A DNA stretch of 13,887 nucleotides from Bacteroidales bacterium UBA6828 (GCA_002452095.1 DKEG01000069.1:17497-31383); one strand, 5' to 3'. Shown: positions 1 to 7,792, counted from the stretch's first letter. A program made the numbers and translations. The notes: generated from the letters alone by a model not told the origin.

Positions 1-12
1 TATCCTATGCTG

Positions 13-55
13 TCGTTGCCGTCTCGTTGCCGTCTTGTTGCCGTCTCGTTGCCGT
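13..55. repeat. 11-bp tandem repeat, about four copies
   Basis: The unit TCGTTGCCGTC begins at 13, 24, 35 and 46. The third copy has one C-to-T change and the last copy is cut one base short. The array lies about 180 bases upstream of the gyrB promoter and covers no credible gene. It looks like a small minisatellite; no function can be read from it. Confidence 0.9.
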
Positions 56-68
56 AATTTGTCCAATG

Positions 69-95
69 GGGCAGATTGGGCAAATTGGGCAAATA
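69..95. repeat. 9-bp tandem repeat, three copies
   Basis: GGGCAGATT (69-77), GGGCAAATT (78-86) and GGGCAAATA (87-95) follow each other directly, and a partial AGGC follows. This is a second short-unit array only 13 bases after the 11-bp array, with an unrelated unit. It is non-coding on either strand as far as I can judge. Confidence 0.85.
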
Positions 96-235
96 AGGCG
101 TATAGGTATGATTGAAAAATAAGCGCGTAGAGAGGTTTTCAAGTATAATGATTTGGTGTAAGCAAAACGAGAAATCGATTTTGCGGGCATTTTTGTTCGA
201 TTTAAGGGCTTTTCTCAAGAAAAACGGCGTCCCCT
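96..235. other. non-coding stretch upstream of the gyrB promoter
   Basis: AT-rich sequence with no convincing gene. The only structure I see is a near-perfect inverted repeat, TTTTCT (210-215) facing AGAAAA (218-223) across two bases, about 12 bases before the promoter. It could be an operator or simply chance in AT-rich DNA. Together with the repeats, promoter and leader, this completes the 424 bases without a gene at the left edge. Confidence 0.4.
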
Positions 236-267
236 ATTGCGTACGTCGTTTTTTTTATGTACCTTTG
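236..267 (+). promoter_or_regulatory. Bacteroidetes-type promoter for the gyrB operon
   Basis: The -7 element TACCTTTG (260-267) matches the Bacteroidetes consensus TAnnTTTG exactly. ATTG at 236-239 lies 20 bases upstream and fits the -33 TTTG with one mismatch. Transcription would start near 272-276, giving a gyrB leader of about 150 bases. No other match of this quality is present between here and gyrB. Confidence 0.7.
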
Positions 268-274
268 CAAAGAT

Positions 275-424
275 TTTTTTGCTTATACAAAAACGTTACT
301 TGTTGTGTAATCAGGCATTAATCAAACCTATAATTAGCCATTCATTAACCATCAATTTTGTTTCAATCAGGCAGGAACAAGGAAGGTTACATTTATAACA
401 AAGAATATCAGTATATTAAATACA
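275..424 (+). other. untranslated leader of gyrB
   Basis: About 150 AT-rich bases lie between the inferred transcription start and gyrB. The 9-mer AATCAGGCA occurs twice (309-317 and 365-373), and short ATTAAnCA-like words recur between the copies. I see no strong hairpin, riboswitch-like structure or leader peptide. The start codon is preceded by A/T-rich sequence with no Shine-Dalgarno motif, as is usual in this phylum. Confidence 0.4.
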
Positions 425-2461
425 ATGGAAGAACAAGAAAAGTATGATGGATCAAGCATTCAGGTGCTAGAAGGGTTGGAGGCAGTGCGCAAGCGTCCTG
501 CGATGTACATCGGTGATATTTCGCAGAAAGGTCTGCACCACTTGGTATATGAGGTGGTGGACAACTCGATAGACGAGGCTTTGGCAGGATTCTGCAACCA
601 TATTGAGGTTACTATCAACGAGGACAATTCGATTACGGTACAGGATAACGGTCGTGGTATTCCTGTGGATATGCACCCCAAAGAGCATAAGAGTGCGCTG
701 GAGGTGGTGATGACCGTGCTGCACGCCGGCGGTAAATTCAACAAGAACAGTTACAAGGTTTCCGGCGGTTTGCATGGTGTGGGTGTGAGTTGTGTGAATG
801 CGCTATCAACCAAACTGCATGTGGAGGTGTTCCGCGAGGGCAAAATCTATATGCAAGAGTATGCCAAGGGCAAGCCGCTGTGCGCAGTACAAGAGATAGG
901 TACTTATAATATGGAGGAGCGTGGAACGGGTACGTGTGTACAGTTCTGGCCGGACAGCAGTATCTTCACCGAGACGGTTTACCAATATGATATTCTGGCA
1001 AACCGTATGCGCGAATTGGCATATCTGAATGCGGGTGTAAAGATAACCCTGACAGACAAACGCCACGAGATAACCGCTGCTCCGACCACCAACACGGAGG
1101 GCGAGATGGTGGCTCCGCAAGGCGTGCTTGCCGACGACGGCAAACGCTACAAAGGCGAGGTATTCTACTCGGAAAAAGGTCTGAGCGAGTTTGTACGCTA
1201 TATAGACAGCACCCGCACCCCGCTGATCTCGGACGTGATTCACCTGAATACCGACAAATACGGTACACCGGTGGAGGTTGCGATGATCTACAACACGGAT
1301 TTTAACGAGAATATCCACTCATACGTAAACAACATCAACACGATAGAAGGCGGTACGCACGTAGCCGGTTTCCGTGCGGCACTGACGCGTGTGATGAAGA
1401 AATATGCAGAGGAGAGCAAACTGCTGGAGAAAGCCAAACTGAAAGACAAAGACGGCAACTCGACGATTGACCCGAATGATTTCCGCGAGGGCTTGACGGC
1501 GGTTATCTCTGTGAAAGTGGCCGAACCGCAGTTCGAGGGACAAACCAAGACCAAACTTGGAAACTCGGAGGTGGCAGGTATAGTTTCGTCCGCTGTGGCA
1601 GAGGCACTGACGAACTATCTGGAGGAGCACCCCGATGATGCCAAAAAGATTGTAGAGAAAGTAATTCTTGCCGCACAGGCACGTATTGCCGCCCGCAACG
1701 CCCGCCAGAGCGTGCTGCGCAAATCGCCATTAAGCGGTGGAGGGCTACCCGGAAAGTTAGCCGATTGTGCCAGCAAAGACCCCGCAGAATGCGAGTTGTT
1801 TCTCGTGGAGGGAGACTCGGCAGGCGGCACGGCCAAAAAGGGGCGTGACAGAAGAGTTCAGGCTATTTTGCCGTTGCGCGGTAAGATTCTGAATGTAGAA
1901 AAAGCGATGGAACACAAGGTATTCGAGAGCGAGGAGGTACGCAATATATTCACCGCACTCGGTATCACTTTTGGAACGGAAGACGACCCCAAAGCCCTGA
2001 ACCTGAGCAAGATACGTTATCACAAAGTAATTATTATGGCGGATGCCGATGTGGATGGTGCGCATATTGCCACGCTGATAATGACTCTATTTTTCCGCCA
2101 TATGAAAGAGGTAATTGAGCAAGGACACCTCTACATCGCTATGGCTCCGCTGTATATGTGCTCGAAAGGTAACTACAAGGAGTATTGCTGGACAGACCAA
2201 CAACGTTTCGATTTCATCAAGAAATACGGAAACGGCGACGAGAAACAGATTAAGACACAGCGATATAAAGGTTTGGGTGAGATGTCTAACGAGCAACTTT
2301 GGGAGACAACGATGGACCCCGAGCGCCGCTTGCTGAAGAAAGTAACCATTGAGAATGCCGCCGAAGCCGACCACACCATTGCTATGCTGATGGGTGATGA
2401 TGTGGCTCCGCGCCGTGAGTTTATCGAAGAGAACGCCACTTACGCCAACATTGACGCATAA
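425..2461 (+). CDS. gyrB: DNA gyrase subunit B
   Basis: This is the ATPase subunit of gyrase, which with GyrA introduces negative supercoils into DNA in the cytoplasm. The GHKL ATPase region is complete: the catalytic-base motif EVVDNS at residues 43-48 (E43, N47), DNGRG at 74-78 and the glycine-rich lid around 113-121. An Arg at 137 sits in the context of the Arg that contacts coumarins in E. coli GyrB. The TOPRIM domain starts with EGDSAGG at 462-468, followed by PLRGKILNVEKA, and the metal-binding DADVDG is at 540-545. The C-terminal QRYKGLGEM motif is present. At 678 residues it is the short form without the roughly 165-residue insert of enterobacterial GyrB. The N-terminal sequence resembles Bacteroidales GyrB rather than ParE. 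It is the first gene of a six-gene + strand run, and the next gene begins 9 bases after its stop. Confidence 0.97.
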   Translation: MEEQEKYDGSSIQVLEGLEAVRKRPAMYIGDISQKGLHHLVYEVVDNSIDEALAGFCNHIEVTINEDNSITVQDNGRGIPVDMHPKEHKSALEVVMTVLHAGGKFNKNSYKVSGGLHGVGVSCVNALSTKLHVEVFREGKIYMQEYAKGKPLCAVQEIGTYNMEERGTGTCVQFWPDSSIFTETVYQYDILANRMRELAYLNAGVKITLTDKRHEITAAPTTNTEGEMVAPQGVLADDGKRYKGEVFYSEKGLSEFVRYIDSTRTPLISDVIHLNTDKYGTPVEVAMIYNTDFNENIHSYVNNINTIEGGTHVAGFRAALTRVMKKYAEESKLLEKAKLKDKDGNSTIDPNDFREGLTAVISVKVAEPQFEGQTKTKLGNSEVAGIVSSAVAEALTNYLEEHPDDAKKIVEKVILAAQARIAARNARQSVLRKSPLSGGGLPGKLADCASKDPAECELFLVEGDSAGGTAKKGRDRRVQAILPLRGKILNVEKAMEHKVFESEEVRNIFTALGITFGTEDDPKALNLSKIRYHKVIIMADADVDGAHIATLIMTLFFRHMKEVIEQGHLYIAMAPLYMCSKGNYKEYCWTDQQRFDFIKKYGNGDEKQIKTQRYKGLGEMSNEQLWETTMDPERRLLKKVTIENAAEADHTIAMLMGDDVAPRREFIEENATYANIDA

Positions 2462-2470
2462 GATGCAATT

Positions 2471-3001
2471 ATGAATATCGCCGTTTATTGCAGTGCCAAA
2501 GACAAGATTGCCGAGGAGTACAAATTGCTCGGTGATCAGTTGGGTGCGTGGATTGCCCACGAAGGACACACCTTAATATACGGAGGTGCTACGGGCGGAC
2601 TAATGACACGCGTGAGCAATGCGGCAAAAGAGAATGGCGGCAAGGTGGTAGGCGTGGTACCCAAACGCATTATCGCCGCCCATCGCCAAGCCGACAACTG
2701 CGATGAACTCTATATAGTAGAAACGATGAACGACCGCAAGCAGAAAATGCGGGAATTGGCGGATTGTTTCGTATGCCTGCCCGGAAGTTACGGTACGTTG
2801 GACGAGATGATGGATGTAGTGGCGAGCGGCACGGTAGGTGAACATCGCAAGCCATTGTATGTACTTAACTATCAGGGCTTTTACGATGGACTACGCCAAC
2901 AGGCAGACTATATGCGTGCATTGGCTTTTATTCCCGAACAGGAGAGTTACAAACCAATATACGTAGATACATTGGACGAACTTTTTACCACACTTAAATA
3001 A
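2471..3001 (+). CDS. LOG-family Rossmann-fold protein (possible nucleoside 5'-monophosphate phosphoribohydrolase)
   Basis: A 176-residue protein of the LOG/TIGR00730-like family. Characterised members cleave the N-glycosidic bond of cytokinin riboside monophosphates or AMP, releasing the base and ribose 5-phosphate. The family marks are visible: a Rossmann start (NIAVYCSA), the phosphate-binding GGATGGLM around residues 38-45, the catalytic Arg in the DRKQKM segment (R89) and the loop PGSYGTLDE at 104-112. The usual loop is PGGxGTxxE, so the second Gly is Ser here. There is no signal peptide, so it should be cytosolic. It sits 9 bases after gyrB and 9 bases before the next gene, so it is probably co-transcribed. 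The family assignment is firm; the in vivo substrate is unknown. Confidence 0.85.
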   Translation: MNIAVYCSAKDKIAEEYKLLGDQLGAWIAHEGHTLIYGGATGGLMTRVSNAAKENGGKVVGVVPKRIIAAHRQADNCDELYIVETMNDRKQKMRELADCFVCLPGSYGTLDEMMDVVASGTVGEHRKPLYVLNYQGFYDGLRQQADYMRALAFIPEQESYKPIYVDTLDELFTTLK

Positions 3002-3010
3002 TACACTTAT

Positions 3011-4312
3011 ATGAACCAACAGATTAATTTGAAGAGCGACACACTCTCGACACAGAAGTTCGAGCAGCGTATGGAGCAAATCAAAAACGATATTCAACGC
3101 TATCGTCGCGTTGAACAATCGCCGGAATTCAAGGAGTTTCAAGACCTAAGGAAGACCGTGGAGACGAAAGAGTTTCAAGACAACAAGAACTATCTGCTCC
3201 ACCGCAAATACCGCGACACGGACGAGTATAAAAAGATGTCGCGCTATAATAGTCTCCGCAGGTCAATAGCGGTTCGAGTGTATCGTTGGGCGATGTCTGC
3301 AGAGGATTTCCGCCGATATGTAGAGTTTACAAAAAGCGAACAATATGCACAACTGCAAAACAAAGAGGCTGTTGCAGCATCGGGCGAACTGAAAAGATAT
3401 AAAGCGATAGATAAGTCGTTGAAAGCCAAATGGTATCGCAAGAGTGTACAATCCGAAAAAGTGCCGGAATACCTGCATTTGGATACGGAAGTACACACCG
3501 AAGAGTTTGAAAAAAGCAATGCTTTTTGGGCAAATCCGCAACGCTGGTACACTACCGATGAAAGCAAGCAGGACGCACGATACACGGAACTGAAAAATAC
3601 AGACGATATCCGTTTCTACCTGTCGCAAGATGCAAAACAGATTGCCGATTGGGAGAGTTACAAGACATTGTTCGAAGATGAATGCGAACAGATGAATGTA
3701 TGGAAAAGCGGTTTTTACTACACGAACAAGAACCTCAAAACCGACCATTCGTACTGCAACGAACAAGCAGCATACAACTATGGGAAAAATGCTTTTGCCG
3801 CCGGTAGTATATTGTCGGTAGAGACCAAGAAAGAGACTGTTACCGCCTCGGCTTGGCACCCCACGAAAGGTTTTATCACCAAGGACTTTGCATGGACGAG
3901 CGATGTGCTGCAAACGGCAGACACATTCCAAACCGCAAAGGGATTGTTTCTGGCAAAAGTACGTGTGTCGGGCGAGGCTAATGCGGCAGTATATCTCGCA
4001 ACAGGCGAGCGCGAACCTATGCTGAAAATGATGCAATGGGACGGCAAGCAAGTATCGGCAGGCATACGCACCAACAAAGATGAGGCAAGCGTAACGATAC
4101 AAAATCTGAAAGCCGGACAATGGTATATATACGGCATACAAATTACTGATAAAGAAGTGATTTGGTCGGTGAACGGGCAAGAAGTGCTGCGCATCAAGAA
4201 CAATTTCGGCAATATGTCATTCTTCCCTGCTGTTGCCGAGTTCTTACCCGAAGGCAAGCCCGCCGGTACCGGCAAGATAGAAATAGAGTGGATGCGCGTA
4301 TACGATAAATAA
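3011..4312 (+). CDS. cytosolic protein with N-terminal repeats and a C-terminal GH16/lectin-like domain, probably non-catalytic
   Basis: I do not recognise a named gene. Residues 1-225 are highly charged, probably helical, and built of loosely repeated units of the type S/T-x-E-F/Y-x-x-Y/F-x-x-L (SPEFKEFQDL, TDEYKKMSRY, SAEDFRRYVEF and EEFEKSNAFW are examples). From about 228 to the end the sequence looks like a concanavalin-A-like/GH16 beta-sandwich. It has a TSDVLQT strand near 296, a GLFLAKVRV strand, a WSVNGQEV strand and the typical last strand IEIEWMRVY (ending at 432). The segment where GH16 enzymes carry E-x-D-x-x-E reads EPMLKMMQW (335-343) and lacks the second and third acids. There is no signal peptide or membrane segment, which is odd for a glycan-active fold. 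It lies 9 bases after the LOG gene and 41 bases before kdsA. It may be a binding or scaffold protein; function is not established. Confidence 0.6.
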   Translation: MNQQINLKSDTLSTQKFEQRMEQIKNDIQRYRRVEQSPEFKEFQDLRKTVETKEFQDNKNYLLHRKYRDTDEYKKMSRYNSLRRSIAVRVYRWAMSAEDFRRYVEFTKSEQYAQLQNKEAVAASGELKRYKAIDKSLKAKWYRKSVQSEKVPEYLHLDTEVHTEEFEKSNAFWANPQRWYTTDESKQDARYTELKNTDDIRFYLSQDAKQIADWESYKTLFEDECEQMNVWKSGFYYTNKNLKTDHSYCNEQAAYNYGKNAFAAGSILSVETKKETVTASAWHPTKGFITKDFAWTSDVLQTADTFQTAKGLFLAKVRVSGEANAAVYLATGEREPMLKMMQWDGKQVSAGIRTNKDEASVTIQNLKAGQWYIYGIQITDKEVIWSVNGQEVLRIKNNFGNMSFFPAVAEFLPEGKPAGTGKIEIEWMRVYDK

Positions 4313-4353
4313 CTATCGGTTCGCCGCAAAACTATTCACAATCGTTTTATAGT

Positions 4354-5145
4354 ATGTTTCTGATTGCCGGTCCCTGCGCGATTGAAAACAGAGAGATGGT
4401 GCTCGAAACTGCGCGCACGCTGAAGGAGGTGTGTGCAGATTTGGGCATACACCTTATATATAAGTCGTCTTTCGACAAAGCCAACCGCACCTCCGCCAAC
4501 TCGCAACGCGGCGTAGGTATGGAGAAAGGATTGGAGATATTGTCGGAAGCAAAAGAGACATTCGGTTTGCCGATTCTGACCGATGTACACGAGTCGTGGC
4601 AATGCGCACCTGTAGCAGAGGTGGCAGACGTATTGCAAATACCTGCTTTTCTCTGCCGGCAAACCGATTTGCTTTTGGCTGCCGCCGAGACAGGGCGTAT
4701 CGTAAACGTCAAGAAAGGGCAGTTTATGGCTCCGTGGGATATGCAGGGAGTGGTCAGCAAGATTGCGTCTGTACCTTCTGACAAGCCTGTCAATCAGCGG
4801 CTTTGGCTCACCGAGCGCGGGTCTTCATTCGGCTATGGAAACATTGTGGTGGATATGACTTCGCTGGTTGAAATGCGCAAGTTCGGCTGTCCCGTGGTGT
4901 TTGATGCCACCCATTCGGTACAAAAACCGAGCAGTCAGGCAGGTGTTACCGGCGGAAACAGAGAGATGGTTCCCTATTTGATGCGTGCGGCATTGGCTGT
5001 GGGCGTTGACGGACTGTTTCTGGAGGTTCATCCCGACCCGGACAAAGCCATATCGGATGCTGCAAATCAAGTAAGATTGAGCGACATACGCACCATTCTC
5101 ACACAAGCATTGGCAATAGATACATTAGTAAAGAAACTGAAATGA
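4354..5145 (+). CDS. kdsA: 3-deoxy-8-phosphooctulonate synthase (KDO-8-phosphate synthase)
   Basis: Condenses phosphoenolpyruvate with D-arabinose 5-phosphate to KDO-8-phosphate, the first committed step to the LPS sugar KDO, in the cytosol. Family motifs are clear: AGPCAIE at 5-11, KSSFDKANRTS, LTDVHE, IPAFLCRQTDLL, VNVKKGQF and ERGSSFGYGN. Cys8, His187, Glu224 and Asp235 stand where the metal-dependent Aquifex enzyme has Cys11, His185, Glu222 and Asp233. The last three keep the same spacing, so this is the metal-dependent class; metal-independent E. coli KdsA has Asn in place of Cys. At 263 residues the N-terminus is short compared with E. coli (284). The upstream frame is open only back to 4309 and holds no other ATG, GTG or TTG, so 4354 is the only usual start. 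It overlaps kdsD by 4 bases (ATGA), which suggests translational coupling. Confidence 0.96.
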   Translation: MFLIAGPCAIENREMVLETARTLKEVCADLGIHLIYKSSFDKANRTSANSQRGVGMEKGLEILSEAKETFGLPILTDVHESWQCAPVAEVADVLQIPAFLCRQTDLLLAAAETGRIVNVKKGQFMAPWDMQGVVSKIASVPSDKPVNQRLWLTERGSSFGYGNIVVDMTSLVEMRKFGCPVVFDATHSVQKPSSQAGVTGGNREMVPYLMRAALAVGVDGLFLEVHPDPDKAISDAANQVRLSDIRTILTQALAIDTLVKKLK

Positions 5146-6092
5146 CCTATTCAGAAAGAGCAAAAAGCATATTTGCCGAAGAGATTGCCGAGTTGGAAAA
5201 ACTTGCTGCTTCGATAGACGGGAACTTTGACAAGGCTGTAGAACTTATCTATGCCTGCGAGGGGAAACTTGTAGTGATGGGCATCGGGAAAACGGGTATC
5301 ATCGGTCATAAGATTGCTTCTTCGCTGGCTTCTACAGGCACATCGGCAATCTTTGTCAATGCCGCTGAGGCAGTGCATGGCGACTTGGGGATGGTATGCG
5401 GCAAAGATGTGGTGCTGCTTGTTAGCAACAGCGGTTCGACCAACGAGATACTGAACGTCATCGCCCCACTGCGCAGTCTCGGTTGTACTATCATCGCAAT
5501 GACGGGCAATCCCGATTCGCAATTGGCACAGGAGAGCGATGTGGTTATTTCGGTGCATGTGGACAAAGAAGCCTGCCCTCTCGGCTTGGCTCCGACAACC
5601 TCTACCACCGCCACCACACTGATGGGGGATGCGCTGATAGTCTGCCTGATGGAGAAACGCCATTTCGAGGCAGAGAATTTCGCCCTCTACCACCCTGGCG
5701 GGGCACTCGGACGGCAACTGCTCGCACGCGTAAAGAACCGTATGCAGACCAGTGTGCCGCGCGTGCAAGTGGATACGCCGTTCCGCGAACTCGTCTGCGA
5801 GATGTCGGAAAAACATCTCGGTATGACAATGGTTTATAATGGTGAACGTTGTATCGGTATCATTACTGATGGCGACCTGCGCCGTGCTATTCAGAAATAT
5901 GATGACCTGCATATCGTGGCACGCGATATGATGACACCATCGTATAAACATATTCACAAAGAAGCACTGCTCACCGAGGCTTTGGCCATAATGGACAAGT
6001 ACAACATCACCACCCTTGCCGTTACAGAAACGCCTGATACCGAAGAGATTATAGGTATTATCTCCATTCACCATATTATTGACTTTAACTAA
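5142..6092 (+). CDS. kdsD: D-arabinose-5-phosphate isomerase (SIS-CBS-CBS)
   Basis: Interconverts ribulose 5-phosphate and arabinose 5-phosphate, supplying the substrate of the neighbouring KdsA. The SIS sugar-isomerase domain covers about residues 30-180: GIGKTG at 47-52, SNSGSTNE at 95-102 and HPGGALGR at 184-191. Lys50, His79, Glu102 and His184 match the E. coli KdsD residues Lys59, His88, Glu111 and His193 with a constant offset of nine, so the active site looks intact. Two CBS domains follow (about 200-316), with TDGDLRRA in the first; they probably regulate activity. Start and stop overlap both neighbours (ATGA with kdsA, TAATG with the nucleoside kinase). The symbols kpsF and gutQ are used for paralogues, but the pairing with kdsA favours kdsD. 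Confidence 0.93.
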   Translation: MTYSERAKSIFAEEIAELEKLAASIDGNFDKAVELIYACEGKLVVMGIGKTGIIGHKIASSLASTGTSAIFVNAAEAVHGDLGMVCGKDVVLLVSNSGSTNEILNVIAPLRSLGCTIIAMTGNPDSQLAQESDVVISVHVDKEACPLGLAPTTSTTATTLMGDALIVCLMEKRHFEAENFALYHPGGALGRQLLARVKNRMQTSVPRVQVDTPFRELVCEMSEKHLGMTMVYNGERCIGIITDGDLRRAIQKYDDLHIVARDMMTPSYKHIHKEALLTEALAIMDKYNITTLAVTETPDTEEIIGIISIHHIIDFN

Positions 6093-7792
6093 TGGAACCG
6101 ACCATCACCGTCTATTGCAAAAACACGCACTCCTACCACGAAGTGCCGCGCGGTATCTCGCTCATCGAATTGCGCGATATGCTTAACATACGTTTGCAGT
6201 ATCCTATCATCGCCGCGCATGTCAATTACAAGGAGGAAAACCTTGATTTTCTGCTCTATAAACCCAAAGATGTCGAGTTCCTTGATGCCAGTTCTGCCAG
6301 CGGAATGCGTTGCTATGTACGCACGCTCAGTATGGTACTGGCGTGCGCTATCAACGAACTCTACCCGCGTGCTGATTTGCGTATAGAACACCCCATCTCC
6401 AAAGGCTACTACTGCACCCTGCAATGGCGCAAACCAAAAGACGGCGAACTGGCGTCCGATATGGTAAACCCCAAACTGACGTCCGAGATGATTGAGTCTA
6501 TCAAGCGTCGTATGCTGCAGATCATCAAGGAAGACCGAAAGATATTGGAGGAGGAGAAACGCACTAAGGACGTTATCCAAATGTTCAGCACCCGCGTGGA
6601 CGGCGAAAGCACTATCTTCGAAACCCTCGGCAACCCATACTGCCGCTATTTCCGTATGGGTGATTTCATTGATTACTACACCAATACGCTGATGCCGTCG
6701 TCCGGATACATCAATGTATTCGACCTTGAGCCGTATTTCGACGGGATGCTCCTGCGTATCCCCAACCGCAGCAATCCGACTGTACTCGAAGACAAAATCC
6801 CACAGGACAAGATGTTTAGCATTTTCAGCGAATACAATTCGTGGAACAAACTGCTCAATATCAACAATGTAAGCGATTTCAACGTGGCTTGCAAGGGCAA
6901 CCGCAGTTTTATGATGATCAAACTTGCAGAAGCCCTTCACGAGAAAAAAATAGCCCAGATGGCAGACGCTATCGCCAACCGCAAAGAGCGTCCGAAATTC
7001 GTACTTATCTCGGGACCGTCTTCGTCCGGCAAAACCACATTCTCCAAGCGTCTGCAGATTCAGTTGCTGGTCAATGGTATCAAGCCCGTCATCATCTCAA
7101 TGGACAATTATTTTGTCAACCGTGTGGATACCCCGCGTGATGCCAACGGCGATTGGGACTTTGAGAACATCAATGCCCTCGATCTTCCCTATTTCCGCCA
7201 GCAGATGAGCGATCTGATGGAGGGCAAGGAAGTAGATTTGCCCACCTATTCTTTCGAGAAGGGCGAGCGTATCTATGATGGGCAGAAACTGCGCCTCGAA
7301 AAGGATAGCATCATCATTCTTGAGGGCTTGCACGCACTCAATCCGTCTTTGTTGCCCAATATCCCGCCCTCGGCTACGTTTAAGATCTTTGTCTCTGCGC
7401 TCACAACCATCAATATCGACAACCACAACTGGATACCTACAACCGATATCCGTCTCCTGCGCCGCATTGTCCGCGACTATAAATACCGCAACTACTCCGC
7501 ACGCGACACTATCGCCCGTTGTCCGTCCGTTCTTCGCGGCGAGCAGACATGGATTTACCCGTATCAGGAGGAAGCGGATATGATGTTCAACTCAGCCTTG
7601 CTCTTCGAGTTGGCGGTACTTAAACGCCATGCCGAACCAATCCTTGCAGAGGTACCAAAATACTGCGACGAATACACCGAGGCACACCGCCTGATCAAGT
7701 TCCTGCAGTATTTCGAGCCGATACCCGAGAAGGAGATTCCGCCTACATCGCTCTTGCGCGAGTTCGTCGGTGGCAGTTCGTTCCACTATTAA
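6092..7792 (+). CDS. nucleoside kinase: TGS/SAD-like N-terminus fused to a uridine-kinase-type domain
   Basis: A 566-residue fusion of a kind known from Bacteroidetes and some other bacteria. Residues 1-60 look like a TGS domain (an MEPTITVYCKN-type start). About 65-250 resemble the second additional domain (SAD) of threonyl-tRNA synthetase, with HPISKGYY at 100-107. From about 290 there is a phosphoribulokinase/uridine kinase P-loop domain: Walker A GPSSSGKTT at 308-316, then the SMDNYF motif that normally carries the catalytic Asp, and later ILEGLHAL. The likely reaction is ATP-dependent 5'-phosphorylation of a nucleoside (uridine or cytidine by homology). The role of the tRNA-synthetase-like half is unknown and could be nucleotide or RNA sensing. 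The start overlaps the kdsD stop by one base (TAATG), so it is probably translated by coupling. No aminoacylation domain is present. Confidence 0.88.
   Translation: MEPTITVYCKNTHSYHEVPRGISLIELRDMLNIRLQYPIIAAHVNYKEENLDFLLYKPKDVEFLDASSASGMRCYVRTLSMVLACAINELYPRADLRIEHPISKGYYCTLQWRKPKDGELASDMVNPKLTSEMIESIKRRMLQIIKEDRKILEEEKRTKDVIQMFSTRVDGESTIFETLGNPYCRYFRMGDFIDYYTNTLMPSSGYINVFDLEPYFDGMLLRIPNRSNPTVLEDKIPQDKMFSIFSEYNSWNKLLNINNVSDFNVACKGNRSFMMIKLAEALHEKKIAQMADAIANRKERPKFVLISGPSSSGKTTFSKRLQIQLLVNGIKPVIISMDNYFVNRVDTPRDANGDWDFENINALDLPYFRQQMSDLMEGKEVDLPTYSFEKGERIYDGQKLRLEKDSIIILEGLHALNPSLLPNIPPSATFKIFVSALTTINIDNHNWIPTTDIRLLRRIVRDYKYRNYSARDTIARCPSVLRGEQTWIYPYQEEADMMFNSALLFELAVLKRHAEPILAEVPKYCDEYTEAHRLIKFLQYFEPIPEKEIPPTSLLREFVGGSSFHY

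Noticed and set aside
5..190. Open frame of 61 codons on the - strand with a repeated Pro-Ile-Cys pattern
   Set aside because: The pattern is simply the 9-bp and 11-bp tandem repeats translated; there is no start context and no homologue that I recognise.
112..321. Open frame of 69 codons on the + strand upstream of gyrB
   Set aside because: It runs across the gyrB promoter, has no domain or sensible composition, and ends in the leader; it is probably chance in AT-rich DNA.
309..373. Two AATCAGGCA copies as a regulatory or attachment site
   Set aside because: Nine bases repeated once in an AT-rich leader can be chance; no mobile element or integrase is nearby. Noted only within the leader entry.
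5151..6074. Long - strand open frame (307 codons) opposite kdsD
   Set aside because: kdsD has a complete active site in the + strand; the antisense frame shows no family features. The same holds for 3263-4180 and 6089-6940 on the - strand.
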